64,000 nt of DNA, taken from contig JARRCS010000018.1 in NCBI GenBank assembly GCA_029981855.1, forward strand, positions 1 through 64,000. The letters are read 5' to 3'. Shown here in pieces: positions 55,233 through 64,000 of this stretch (position 1 is the stretch's first letter; the number at the start of each line of letters is the position of its first letter). The position numbers and the translations under genes were made by a program. This stretch comes from Halanaerobiales bacterium (lineage in GTDB: Bacteria; Bacillota; Halanaerobiia; Halanaerobiales; DTU029). The notes under the pieces were generated by a model, which searched no databases, was not told the origin of the DNA, and worked only from the letters and a program-made list of their open reading frames with translations.

Positions 55233-56774
55233 ATGGCTCGTCCGAGACCACTGGCCCTGATTATCCTGGATGGATACGGGCTAAGAGAGGAAAGGGAAGG
55301 GAATGCAGTAAGAAATGCCGCTACCCCCAATATTGACAGTTTATTTGCCGATTACCCCAATACCGTTCTGAGGTCTTCAGGAGAGGCAGTAGGCCTGCCT
55401 GAGGGACAGATGGGCAATTCAGAGGTCGGTCATTTAAACCTGGGTGCGGGCAGGATTGTTTACCAGGATTATACGCGGATTAATAAAGCAGTAACCGAAG
55501 GAACACTGGCAGAAAATGAGGTCTTAAATCAGGCTGTAAATAATGTTAAGGATAATAATAGCTCCCTACACCTGATGGGGCTCCTCTCCGATGGGGGGGT
55601 TCATAGCCACATTAATCATCTTTATGGGTTACTGGAAATGGCTAAAGATAAGGGACTGGATAAGGTTTATGTCCATGCCATTTTAGATGGACGGGATACT
55701 CCTCCGAAAAGCGGGGTCGAATATATGGAGCAGCTGATGGATAAACTGGAGGAGATCGGTGTGGGGGAAGTAGCCACCGTTAGCGGAAGATACTATACAA
55801 TGGACAGGGATAACCGCTGGGAGAGGACTAAAAAGGCTTATGATGCCATGGTTCTCGGCCGGGGTAAGCAAGCAACCGATCCCCTGACCGCCATCAGGAG
55901 TTCCTATGAAGAAGGTGTAACCGATGAGTTTGTTATTCCGGTTGTAATTAAGAATGAGGGAAAACCTGTGGCTACCGTTAAGAACGGGGATTCACTCATC
56001 TTCTTTAATTTCCGGGCAGACCGGGCCAGGCAGATAACGAGGGCTCTGGCGCTGGAGGATTTTGACCAGTTTGAGAGGGAAGAGCTCGATCCGTCCCGGC
56101 TTTATTTTGTCTGTATGACCGAATATGATGAGGACTTTGATCTACCGATTGCCTTTCCACCCCTGAATATTAAAAATGGTTTTGGGGAGATACTGAGTAA
56201 AAACGGTTTAAAACAATTGAGGATAGCTGAGACGGAGAAATATGCTCATGTTACCTTTTTCTTCAACGGTGGAATTGAAAAGACCTACCCAGGGGAGGAT
56301 CGGAAACTGATTCCCTCACCCAGGGTGGCAACCTATGACCTGAAACCGGAGATGAGCGCCTATGAGGTAACCGATGCCTTACTGGAGAAGATTACAGAGG
56401 ATAAGTATGATGTGATTATCTTAAACTTTGCCAATCCGGATATGGTCGGTCATACCGGCATTTATGAGGCAGCGGTTAAAGCCCTGGAGGCCGTTGATGA
56501 GTGTGTGGGCAAGATAGTTCCGGCTATTCTGGCCAAGGGTGGACAGATCCTGTTAACCGCTGACCATGGTAATAGTGAAAAGATGATGGATGAGGATGGT
56601 GAGCCCTTTACCGCTCACACCACCAGTCCTGTTCCCCTTATCTATATCGGGGGTCCCGACGGTGCCGGTTTGAGGCCGGGCAAATTGGCCGATATTGCCC
56701 CGACCATGCTGGAAATCCTGGGGATTGATATACCCGCCGAGATGACCGGCAAGTCCCTCCTGACGAGGGAGTAA
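55233..56774 (+). CDS. gpmI: 2,3-bisphosphoglycerate-independent phosphoglycerate mutase
   Basis: 513 residues. Alkaline-phosphatase fold: ALIILDGYG, phosphoserine site [16 protein letters not shown], metal site [15 protein letters not shown] and [10 protein letters not shown]. It converts 3-phosphoglycerate to 2-phosphoglycerate using manganese. ATG 55233 with AAGGGGTGAG; an upstream in-frame start at 55224 overlaps that site. Confidence 0.97.
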   Translation: MARPRPLALIILDGYGLREEREGNAVRNAATPNIDSLFADYPNTVLRSSGEAVGLPEGQMGNSEVGHLNLGAGRIVYQDYTRINKAVTEGTLAENEVLNQAVNNVKDNNSSLHLMGLLSDGGVHSHINHLYGLLEMAKDKGLDKVYVHAILDGRDTPPKSGVEYMEQLMDKLEEIGVGEVATVSGRYYTMDRDNRWERTKKAYDAMVLGRGKQATDPLTAIRSSYEEGVTDEFVIPVVIKNEGKPVATVKNGDSLIFFNFRADRARQITRALALEDFDQFEREELDPSRLYFVCMTEYDEDFDLPIAFPPLNIKNGFGEILSKNGLKQLRIAETEKYAHVTFFFNGGIEKTYPGEDRKLIPSPRVATYDLKPEMSAYEVTDALLEKITEDKYDVIILNFANPDMVGHTGIYEAAVKALEAVDECVGKIVPAILAKGGQILLTADHGNSEKMMDEDGEPFTAHTTSPVPLIYIGGPDGAGLRPGKLADIAPTMLEILGIDIPAEMTGKSLLTRE

Positions 56775-56795
56775 TCAAGCATCTCTTTCTTTTTT

Positions 56796-56830
56796 TAAAA
56801 CTACAAATAGATGTTTCCGATTCAGTGGAA
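56796..56830 (+). repeat. Dispersed repeat R9 (left end)
   Basis: AAAACTACAAATAGATGTTT then CGATTCAGTGGAA, closest to short copy R5. It lies between the gpmI stop and the eno ribosome site. Confidence 0.7.
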
Positions 56831-56846
56831 AATAAGTCAATAATAA

Positions 56847-58157
<1,311 letters not shown>

Positions 58158-58187
58158 CCAACTGGTTATGTTACCCCGTTCTGCTTA

Positions 58188-58245
58188 ACAGAAAGGGGGG
58201 CGCATTCTTCCCGGCCCTATAGAAGACGGGTTACCTGCGCCATTT
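58188..58245 (+). promoter_or_regulatory. Hairpin-rich eno 3' region
   Basis: GGCGCA near 58199 pairs with TGCGCC near 58236, with an inner CCCG/CGGG pairing. It precedes the eno terminator. Its role is unknown; it could be an mRNA 3'-end structure. Confidence 0.4.
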
Positions 58246-58250
58246 TGGAT

Positions 58251-58291
58251 GAGAAAGGGGGCACTGTTTTGGCCCCCTTTCTCAGTTGTTT
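58251..58291 (+). terminator. Terminator of the glycolytic operon
   Basis: GAGAAAGGGGGC (58251-58262) pairs with GCCCCCTTTCTC (58272-58283), a 12-base perfect stem, followed shortly by a T tract. Confidence 0.92.
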
Positions 58292-58314
58292 TTTTCTATT
58301 ACTTATGTTAAAAT
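58286..58314 (+). promoter_or_regulatory. Promoter candidate of secG-hppA
   Basis: TTGTTT (58286-58291), 17 bases, TAAAAT (58309-58314), starting within the T tract of the eno terminator. Confidence 0.55.
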
Positions 58315-58369
58315 AGATAAAGATGCAGGGAAGGTAATGAAACAAATTATAACCGGAGGTGAAGTGGAG

Positions 58370-58591
58370 ATGATAGTCTTGAAGATCTTTCATCTAATCG
58401 TAGCCCTGGCAGTTATTGCAGGTGTTTTACTCCAGTCAGGAAAGAGTGCCGGCCTATCCGGTGTTATCGATGGAGGAGCAACTACATTTTTCGGGAAAAA
58501 GAAGGGTTTAGATGAAAAGTTAAGCCGTTTTACAACTATTGTTGCAATTATTTTTATGATTACTTCACTAATACTAGCTTTTGTAAAATAG
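58370..58591 (+). CDS. secG: Protein translocase subunit SecG
   Basis: 73 residues, two membrane helices joined by the conserved VLLQSGKSAGLSGVIDGG. Part of the SecYEG translocon. ATG 58370 is set by the family length; CCGGAGGTGAAGTGGAG lies before it. The frame continues 28 codons upstream without homology. The eno-secG order is common in Firmicutes. Confidence 0.93.
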   Translation: MIVLKIFHLIVALAVIAGVLLQSGKSAGLSGVIDGGATTFFGKKKGLDEKLSRFTTIVAIIFMITSLILAFVK

Positions 58592-58608
58592 AATAGGGGA
58601 GGATAAAA

Positions 58609-60561
58609 ATGTACTTTTATACACCACTTATAGGAATACTGGCACTACTTTTTGCTCTTTATCTGGCTAATAAGGTAAAGGGGGCAGATAAAGGCACCCC
58701 AAAGATGGTTGAACTTTCCGGGGCAATCAATGAGGGGGCCATGGCCTTTTTAAGCAGGGAATACAGGATCCTGTCAATTTTCGTGCTGGTTGTAGCCATT
58801 ATTATGGGCTTTGTTCCCAGCCTTGGCTGGCAGACCGCTATTTCCTTTATTGTCGGGGCTATCTTTTCTGCCCTGGCCGGTTTTATCGGGATGCAGATTG
58901 CTACTAATGCCAATGCCCGGACAACTAATGCTGCCAGATCAAGTCTCAATAAGGCCCTCGATATTGCCTTTTCCGGTGGGGCCGTTATGGGAATGTCTGT
59001 AGTAGGGCTGGGCACCCTGGGCCTGGGTATCCTTTACATAGTCTTTTCCAATAATATAGACTATATTAGGGGTTTTGCCTTTGGGGCAAGTTCGATAGCC
59101 CTCTTTGCCCGTGTAGGTGGAGGTATTTATACTAAGGCCGCAGATGTAGGTGCTGACCTGGTCGGTAAGGTTGAAGCAGGGATTCCTGAGGACGACCCCA
59201 GAAACCCGGCAGTTATTGCCGATAATGTCGGTGATAATGTCGGTGATGTTGCCGGTATGGGTGCCGACCTCTTTGAGTCTTATGTTGGCTCTATTGTCGC
59301 CGCTATGACTTTAGGAACACTTTTAACTACCGACCATGTAATCTTACCCCTTTTACTGGCTTCACTGGGTATTATTGCTTCGATTATCGGTACCAGGTTT
59401 GTCAAAGCCGGGGAAGGTACTAACCCGGCCAAGGCTCTGGAGAGAGGAAATCTAATCAGCGGTCTTTTAACTATCATCGGTGCTTACTTCCTTGTTGACC
59501 GGTTAATCGGGGATCTGGGGATCTTTGCCGCCGTAGTTTCTGGTCTGGTCGCAGGGATCCTCATAGGTAGAATAACCGAGTACTATACCTCAGAACACTA
59601 TAAACCTGTTCAGGGAATTGCTGAACAGTCCCAGACCGGAACTGCTACCAATATCATTTCCGGACTGGCAGTTGGTATGCGCAGTACGGTACTACCGATT
59701 GTAGTTATAGCTCTAGCTATCTTTACCGCCTATTACTTTGGTTCCCTATACGGGATAGCCCTGGCAGCTGTTGGTATGTTAGCTACCACCGGGATGACCC
59801 TGGCTGTAGATGCCTATGGTCCGATTTCAGATAATGCCGGTGGGATTGCCGAGATGGCAGAACTGCCTCCGGAAGTGAGGGAGATTACCGATAAGCTGGA
59901 TGCAGTGGGAAATACTACCGCAGCTATCGGGAAGGGATTTGCCATCGGTTCGGCTGCCCTAACTGCACTATCATTATTTGCTGCCTTTTCAGCTGCTGTC
60001 AACCTGGAGGCGATCAGTTTAACCGAACCTGATGTGATTATCGGGCTCTTTATCGGTGCCATGCTTCCTTTCCTTTTCTCATCTATCACAATGCAGGCTG
60101 TTGGTAAGGCTGCCAATAAGATGATAGCAGAGGTCAGGAGACAGTTCAAGGAGATACCCGGTCTCATGGAGAATAAGGCGAAGCCGGATTATACCCGCTG
60201 TGTTGATATCAGTACGAGTGCAGCTTTAAAAGAGATGATTTTACCCGGGTTAATGGCGGTTATCATACCTATTATTATCGGGCTCTGGAGTGCTGAAGCA
60301 CTGGGTGGTCTGCTGGCAGGTGCCTTGAGTTCGGGTGTCCTACTGGCTATTATGATGGCTAATGCCGGTGGTGCCTGGGATAATGCTAAAAAGTATATTG
60401 AGTCAGGCCATTTCGGGGGTAAGGGTACCGAAGTTCATGCCGCAGCTGTAGTAGGTGATACGGTCGGGGACCCCTTTAAAGATACTTCCGGACCATCGAT
60501 GAATATTTTGATCAAGTTAATGACTATAGTTTCTCTGGTTTTTGCTCCATTATTTCTCTAA
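58609..60561 (+). CDS. hppA: Membrane-bound K+-dependent pyrophosphatase (H+ or Na+ pump)
   Basis: 650 residues with about 15-16 membrane helices. The PPi site includes [35 protein letters not shown] split across the loop. The motif [10 protein letters not shown] has Ala where K+-independent enzymes have Lys, so it should need K+. It hydrolyses PPi to drive H+ or Na+ export; Na+ pumps are found only among the K+-dependent group. It follows secG by 17 bases. Together with PPi-PFK it points to PPi-centred energy conservation. Confidence 0.95.
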   Translation: MYFYTPLIGILALLFALYLANKVKGADKGTPKMVELSGAINEGAMAFLSREYRILSIFVLVVAIIMGFVPSLGWQTAISFIVGAIFSALAGFIGMQIATNANARTTNAARSSLNKALDIAFSGGAVMGMSVVGLGTLGLGILYIVFSNNIDYIRGFAFGASSIALFARVGGGIYTKAADVGADLVGKVEAGIPEDDPRNPAVIADNVGDNVGDVAGMGADLFESYVGSIVAAMTLGTLLTTDHVILPLLLASLGIIASIIGTRFVKAGEGTNPAKALERGNLISGLLTIIGAYFLVDRLIGDLGIFAAVVSGLVAGILIGRITEYYTSEHYKPVQGIAEQSQTGTATNIISGLAVGMRSTVLPIVVIALAIFTAYYFGSLYGIALAAVGMLATTGMTLAVDAYGPISDNAGGIAEMAELPPEVREITDKLDAVGNTTAAIGKGFAIGSAALTALSLFAAFSAAVNLEAISLTEPDVIIGLFIGAMLPFLFSSITMQAVGKAANKMIAEVRRQFKEIPGLMENKAKPDYTRCVDISTSAALKEMILPGLMAVIIPIIIGLWSAEALGGLLAGALSSGVLLAIMMANAGGAWDNAKKYIESGHFGGKGTEVHAAAVVGDTVGDPFKDTSGPSMNILIKLMTIVSLVFAPLFL

Positions 60562-60580
60562 TATATAACTCACTAATCCT

Positions 60581-60612
60581 GACCCTCTAAGTTCTAACTT
60601 AGAAGGTTTTTT
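60581..60612 (+). terminator. Terminator of hppA
   Basis: CTAAGTT and AACTTAG form a stem extended by CC/GG at the base, followed by TTTTTT. Confidence 0.85.
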
Positions 60613-60635
60613 AAAGGAAAAGGGAGGACATTTTT

Positions 60636-61607
60636 ATGGAGGATAAAGCTTACCCGATGTGTTTTGCCTGCGGGAGAGAAAACCCTATCTCTTTGAGACT
60701 GGATTTTAGAGCTGATGCTGAAAGGGCAGTGGCAGAATTTACACCGGATTCCCTTCATCAGGGATATGATGGTATCATGCATGGCGGCCTGGTGACAACC
60801 CTGCTAGATGAGGCCATGGTCAAGGCCGTCGGTTTTCAGGGAATTGAGGCAGTTTCTGCAGAGATAAAGGTAAGATTCAGGGATTCCGTTCCCATCAATG
60901 AAAAGGTAGTTATTAGCGGACTGGTAAAAAAAAGAAGGGGCAAAGTGATCTTTACTGAGGCCTATATAAAGAATGGTCAGGGGGAGACTCTTGTCCGGGC
61001 TGAAGGTAAGTTTATGCAGGTGAATAAAAACAAGATGAGTAAAGGAAAGATTAAGATGAATAGAGATGAAGCATATAAACTGGTAAAAGAGAAGATTAAG
61101 CAGAGGAATCTGGTAAAACACTGTCTGGCAGTTGAAGCAGTGATGAGAAGACTGGCAGAGCGTTTTAACGAGGATGTAGAAAAATGGGGTTTGGCCGGTC
61201 TTTTACATGATATTGATTATGAAGAGACCGCCGATGACCCGGAGAAACACAGTCTTTTAGGGGCTGAAATGCTGTCTGACCTGGGGCTGGATGATGATAT
61301 AGTTTATGCGGTCAAGGCACATAACCATGCTCATGGTTTGCCACGCAAGAGTCTGATGGATAAGGCTTTATATGCCAGTGATCCCTTAACAGGTTTAATT
61401 GTTGCAGCTGCCCTGATCCATCCCGATAAGAAGCTGGCCTCTATCGATACGGAATTTGTAATAAACCGTTACGGAGAAAAATCCTTTGCCCGTGGGGCTG
61501 ATAGGGATGTAATTGCCTCCTGTTCAGAGATGGGTTTAGAGTTAAAGGAGTTTATCGGCCTTTCTCTGGAAGCAATGCAGGGCATCTCCGATGACCTGGG
61601 ACTATAG
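60636..61607 (+). CDS. Hotdog thioesterase fused to an HD-domain hydrolase
   Basis: 323 residues in two parts. Residues 1-130 are a PaaI-like hotdog fold: CFACGRENPISL, SLHQGYDGIMHGGLVTTLLDEAM, and EIKVRFRDSVPINEKV. Residues 140-323 are an HD hydrolase of the HDIG type: AGLLHDIDYEET, EKHSLLGAEML, KAHNHAHG and DKALYASDPLTGL. An in-frame ATG at about residue 138 has AAAGGAAAGATTAAG before it, so the HD part could also be made separately. Neither substrate is known; acyl-CoA and nucleotide-type phosphates are family-level guesses. Confidence 0.85.
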   Translation: MEDKAYPMCFACGRENPISLRLDFRADAERAVAEFTPDSLHQGYDGIMHGGLVTTLLDEAMVKAVGFQGIEAVSAEIKVRFRDSVPINEKVVISGLVKKRRGKVIFTEAYIKNGQGETLVRAEGKFMQVNKNKMSKGKIKMNRDEAYKLVKEKIKQRNLVKHCLAVEAVMRRLAERFNEDVEKWGLAGLLHDIDYEETADDPEKHSLLGAEMLSDLGLDDDIVYAVKAHNHAHGLPRKSLMDKALYASDPLTGLIVAAALIHPDKKLASIDTEFVINRYGEKSFARGADRDVIASCSEMGLELKEFIGLSLEAMQGISDDLGL

Positions 61608-61645
61608 GGTTATAGTTTCTCAATAATGGTTATAATAGTCATAGA

Positions 61646-61711
61646 AATTAATATCTATTTGTAGTTATTTGAAGGTAAAATAAATTGCCTAATAGAAGTG
61701 AGGCATTATAC
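61646..61711 (+). repeat. Dispersed repeat R10 (right end with extended flank)
   Basis: AATATCTATTTGTAGTTATT followed by TTGAAGGTAAAA and TTGCCTAATAGAAGTGAGGC, matching R8 over more than 60 bases. It forms the rnr leader. Confidence 0.7.
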
Positions 61712-61726
61712 AGAGATGATCATTTT

Positions 61727-63847
61727 ATGAGTGCGAGAGAAAAAATACTTAAGTTTATGGGCAATCAGGCCTACCGCCCTATGACGGAAAAGGAATTGCT
61801 GGCAGAATTTAATATCCCCAAGGATCAGTATAAGTTTATGCAGAAATTATTGCATGAGCTGGTCGAGGAGGGATTTATCTTTCAGGATAAGAGCGGGAGA
61901 TACGGACTGCCGGAGAAGATGGACCTGGTTGCCGGCAGGCTGGAAGGGAATCAGCAGGGTTTTGGTTTCTTAATACCCGATGACCCGACCAGGGAAGATA
62001 TCTTTATCAGCCGCGAAAATATGCAGGGGGCAATGCATAATGATAAGGTTTTTGTCCGGATTTTACCACATCTTTCCGGTAAACGCCAGGAGGGTGAGGT
62101 AGTTAAGATCCTGGAGAGGGCCAACCACCGGATCGTGGGGAATTTTGAGAGAAACCGTTATTTCGGTTTTGTGGTTCCCGATAATAAAAGGATTTTTTAT
62201 GACCTTTTTATACCGAAGGAAGAAATGAGGGGTGCCAGACAGGGCCAGAAGGTGGTTGCCGAGATAACTCGCTGGCCGGATAGTAAGCGTAATCCCGAGG
62301 GCAGGATTGTGGAAATCCTCGGTTTTAAAGAAGAGCCGGGTGTGGATATTGAGGCCATCATCCGCCAGCTGGATTTACCCCAGGAGTTTCCGGCGGAGGT
62401 ACTCAGGGAGGTTGAGAAGTTATCCTTCGAGATTCCCGCAGAAGAGATAGAAAAGAGGTGTGACCTGCGCCAGTTACCGATGGTAACCATTGATGGAGCA
62501 GATGCTAAAGACCTGGATGATGCCGTCTCTATTGAAGATCTGGGGGAAGGTCTACTCAGGCTGGGGGTTCATATTGCTGATGTTTCCCATTACGTGCAGG
62601 AAGGTTCTGCCCTGGATAGGGAGGCCTTAAATAGGGGTACGAGTATTTATCTGGTTGACAGGGTAATCCCTATGCTGCCTGGGGAGTTATCCAATGGAAT
62701 TTGTAGCCTTAATCCCCGGGAAGACAGACTGGCCATCTCTGTTTTTATCACCTACCAGCTGGAGCCTTTAAAGATTATTGAGCATGAGATCGTCCCCAGT
62801 GTCATTAAGACTAATTACCGCTTAACCTATGATGAGGTCGGTGAGATTTTGCTAGATAATAACCAGGAGGTAATTGCCCGCTACCGGGATTTTGTTCCCC
62901 GGCTTAAGTTAATGAATAGGCTTAGGCAGGAGTTAAGAGAGGAGCGCTTTAATAGCGGTAGTATCGATTTTGATTTTCCGGAGGTAAAGGTGAGATTAGA
63001 TGAAGAGGGTAAGCCGGTTGAATTAATCAAGCTCAAACACGGAATTCCGGAGCAGCTGATAGAGGAATTTATGATTGCCGCCAACAGGGTCGTTACCGAG
63101 GATATGTCCTGGCGGGAGGTACCCTTTATCTTCAGGGTTCATGACCAACCGGATGTGGACCGGTTACTTGAGTTTAATCAGTTTATCCGTAATTTTGGCT
63201 ACCATTTAAAGGGGTTAAATAACGGGGTTCACCCCAGGGAACTTCAGGACCTGCTGGAGGCGGTTGCCGATAGACCTGAGGAGAGGGTTATTAATACCAT
63301 GTTATTGAGATCGATGAAGAAGGCTGTTTACAGTCCGCAGAATATCGGCCATTTCGGCCTGGCCCTGGATTATTATACCCATTTTACCTCGCCAATTAGA
63401 AGATACCCCGATTTAATGATCCACCGCATCATTAAGGAGGTACTGGCTAAAGGGTATCTGTCAAAGAAGAGGATTGAAGAACTGGAGAGCCGTTTGTACC
63501 AGATTGCCGAACATAGTTCCCTCCAGGAACGTAAGGCAATGGAGGCGGAGCGGGATTCGGTTGAGTTAAAGAAGATTGAATATATGGAGGATAAGGTTGG
63601 TCAGGAATTTACGGGGATTATCAGCGGGGTTACCAATTTCGGCTTTTTCGTTGAGCTGGAAAATACTGTAGAAGGGCTCGTACATGTAGAAAGCCTTAGG
63701 GCTGATTATTACCATTATGATCAGGAGCAGCAGTGCCTCATCGGTGAAAGGCTGAGGAAGGTCTACCGCTTTGGTGATAAGGTCCGGGTCAGGGTTAATC
63801 ATGTTAACCTGGATGAAAGGCAGCTTGACTTTGTTCTCGTAGAGTAA
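61727..63847 (+). CDS. rnr: Ribonuclease R
   Basis: 706 residues from ATG 61727. N-terminal winged-helix region, two cold-shock domains (about 70-215), RNB catalytic domain with DGADAKDLDDAVSI (metal Asp residues), and a C-terminal S1 domain (GQEFTGIISGVTNFGFFVEL). A 3'-5' exoribonuclease degrading structured RNA and, with tmRNA-SmpB, faulty messages; smpB follows. A TTG 14 codons upstream lies in repeat R10. The ribosome site at the ATG is weak (AGAGATGAT), so the start is uncertain by a few residues. Confidence 0.94.
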   Translation: MSAREKILKFMGNQAYRPMTEKELLAEFNIPKDQYKFMQKLLHELVEEGFIFQDKSGRYGLPEKMDLVAGRLEGNQQGFGFLIPDDPTREDIFISRENMQGAMHNDKVFVRILPHLSGKRQEGEVVKILERANHRIVGNFERNRYFGFVVPDNKRIFYDLFIPKEEMRGARQGQKVVAEITRWPDSKRNPEGRIVEILGFKEEPGVDIEAIIRQLDLPQEFPAEVLREVEKLSFEIPAEEIEKRCDLRQLPMVTIDGADAKDLDDAVSIEDLGEGLLRLGVHIADVSHYVQEGSALDREALNRGTSIYLVDRVIPMLPGELSNGICSLNPREDRLAISVFITYQLEPLKIIEHEIVPSVIKTNYRLTYDEVGEILLDNNQEVIARYRDFVPRLKLMNRLRQELREERFNSGSIDFDFPEVKVRLDEEGKPVELIKLKHGIPEQLIEEFMIAANRVVTEDMSWREVPFIFRVHDQPDVDRLLEFNQFIRNFGYHLKGLNNGVHPRELQDLLEAVADRPEERVINTMLLRSMKKAVYSPQNIGHFGLALDYYTHFTSPIRRYPDLMIHRIIKEVLAKGYLSKKRIEELESRLYQIAEHSSLQERKAMEAERDSVELKKIEYMEDKVGQEFTGIISGVTNFGFFVELENTVEGLVHVESLRADYYHYDQEQQCLIGERLRKVYRFGDKVRVRVNHVNLDERQLDFVLVE

Positions 63848-63972
63848 CCGGATTAAATTTCTATGGCCAGGGGTCAGTTCGTTCGAATTTAAATATTTAT
63901 ATAAAGAGTATTTTATGTAAGTTGATAATATGTTTATAATGTAAAGCAAGCTGGCTAAAGGGGAGAATCAAT

Positions 63973-64000
63973 ATGGCCGGTAAGGATATCAGGGTGATTG
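63973..64000 (+). CDS. smpB: SmpB, first nine codons (cut by window edge)
   Basis: MAGKDIRVI with GGGGAGAAT before the ATG. Position after rnr and the MA.K.I..I start fit SmpB, the tmRNA-binding protein. Too short for certainty on sequence alone. Confidence 0.65.

Overview
The window is a gene-dense stretch of a bacterial chromosome, moderately AT-rich, with most genes on the + strand, strong AGGAGG-type ribosome binding sites and many GTG or TTG starts. The gene set points to a fermentative, strictly anaerobic Firmicute of the Halanaerobiales/Clostridia kind. It has a split (archaeal/Thermotoga-type) glutamate synthase, NfnAB-type flavoprotein, a Thermoanaerobacter-like secondary alcohol dehydrogenase, pyrophosphate-dependent phosphofructokinase, K+-dependent membrane pyrophosphatase, HprK, CggR and WhiA/YvcK/RapZ. 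The exact genus is inference; no rRNA or tRNA gene is present.

Layout. 0.1-1.3 kb: an MFS transporter. 1.3-7.8 kb: a structured leader, an IclR regulator and a five-gene split glutamate synthase set. 8-12 kb: NfnA/NfnB and the secondary alcohol dehydrogenase. 12.2-13.5 kb: PPi-phosphofructokinase. 13.6-15.5 kb (- strand): amt-glnK ammonium module. 15.7-18.3 kb: a small unstable region with a hypothetical gene, a complete IS256-family element that split a small gene, and an NlpC/P60 protein. 18.4-25.5 kb: uvrB-uvrA-uvrC. 25.7-29.6 kb: ferredoxin, DUF1540-like protein, L-lactate dehydrogenase, glyA and a HAD phosphatase. 29.7-32.6 kb: GlsB-like membrane protein, radical SAM protein and YesL-like protein. 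32.6-42.3 kb: glucokinase, HprK and an alpha-glucan cluster (surface glucan-binding protein, small starch-binding module, DUF4912, GH57 branching enzyme, glycosyltransferase, nucleotidyltransferase/mutase fusion). 42.4-46.1 kb: squalene/phytoene synthase, membrane protein, PHP protein and a lipid-kinase-like protein. 46.1-50.7 kb: rapZ-yvcK-whiA-rpoN. 50.9-58.6 kb: cggR-gap-pgk-tpiA-gpmI-eno-secG. 58.6-64 kb: hppA, a thioesterase/HD fusion, rnr and the first codons of smpB.

How the genes fit together. The window encodes lower glycolysis from fructose-6-phosphate to phosphoenolpyruvate with its own repressor. The PPi-linked PFK and ion-pumping pyrophosphatase make pyrophosphate an energy currency. 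Lactate and secondary-alcohol dehydrogenases are fermentation outlets, and Nfn and ferredoxin link NADH, NADPH and reduced ferredoxin. The alpha-glucan genes next to HprK suggest storage or exported glucan.

The least explained feature is a dispersed repeat family, with about ten full or partial copies here, lying only between genes. Its ends are inverted copies of AACTGCAAATAGATGTTT and its core is modular and hairpin-rich. It lies just after stop codons or in mRNA leaders, including those of pgk, uvrC, yvcK, rnr and the glutamate synthase GXGXG gene. Other unexplained structures are a hairpin motif shared by the uvrB and yvcK leaders, a riboswitch-like leader before iclR, and a 5'/3' UTR complementarity around the GlsB-like gene.
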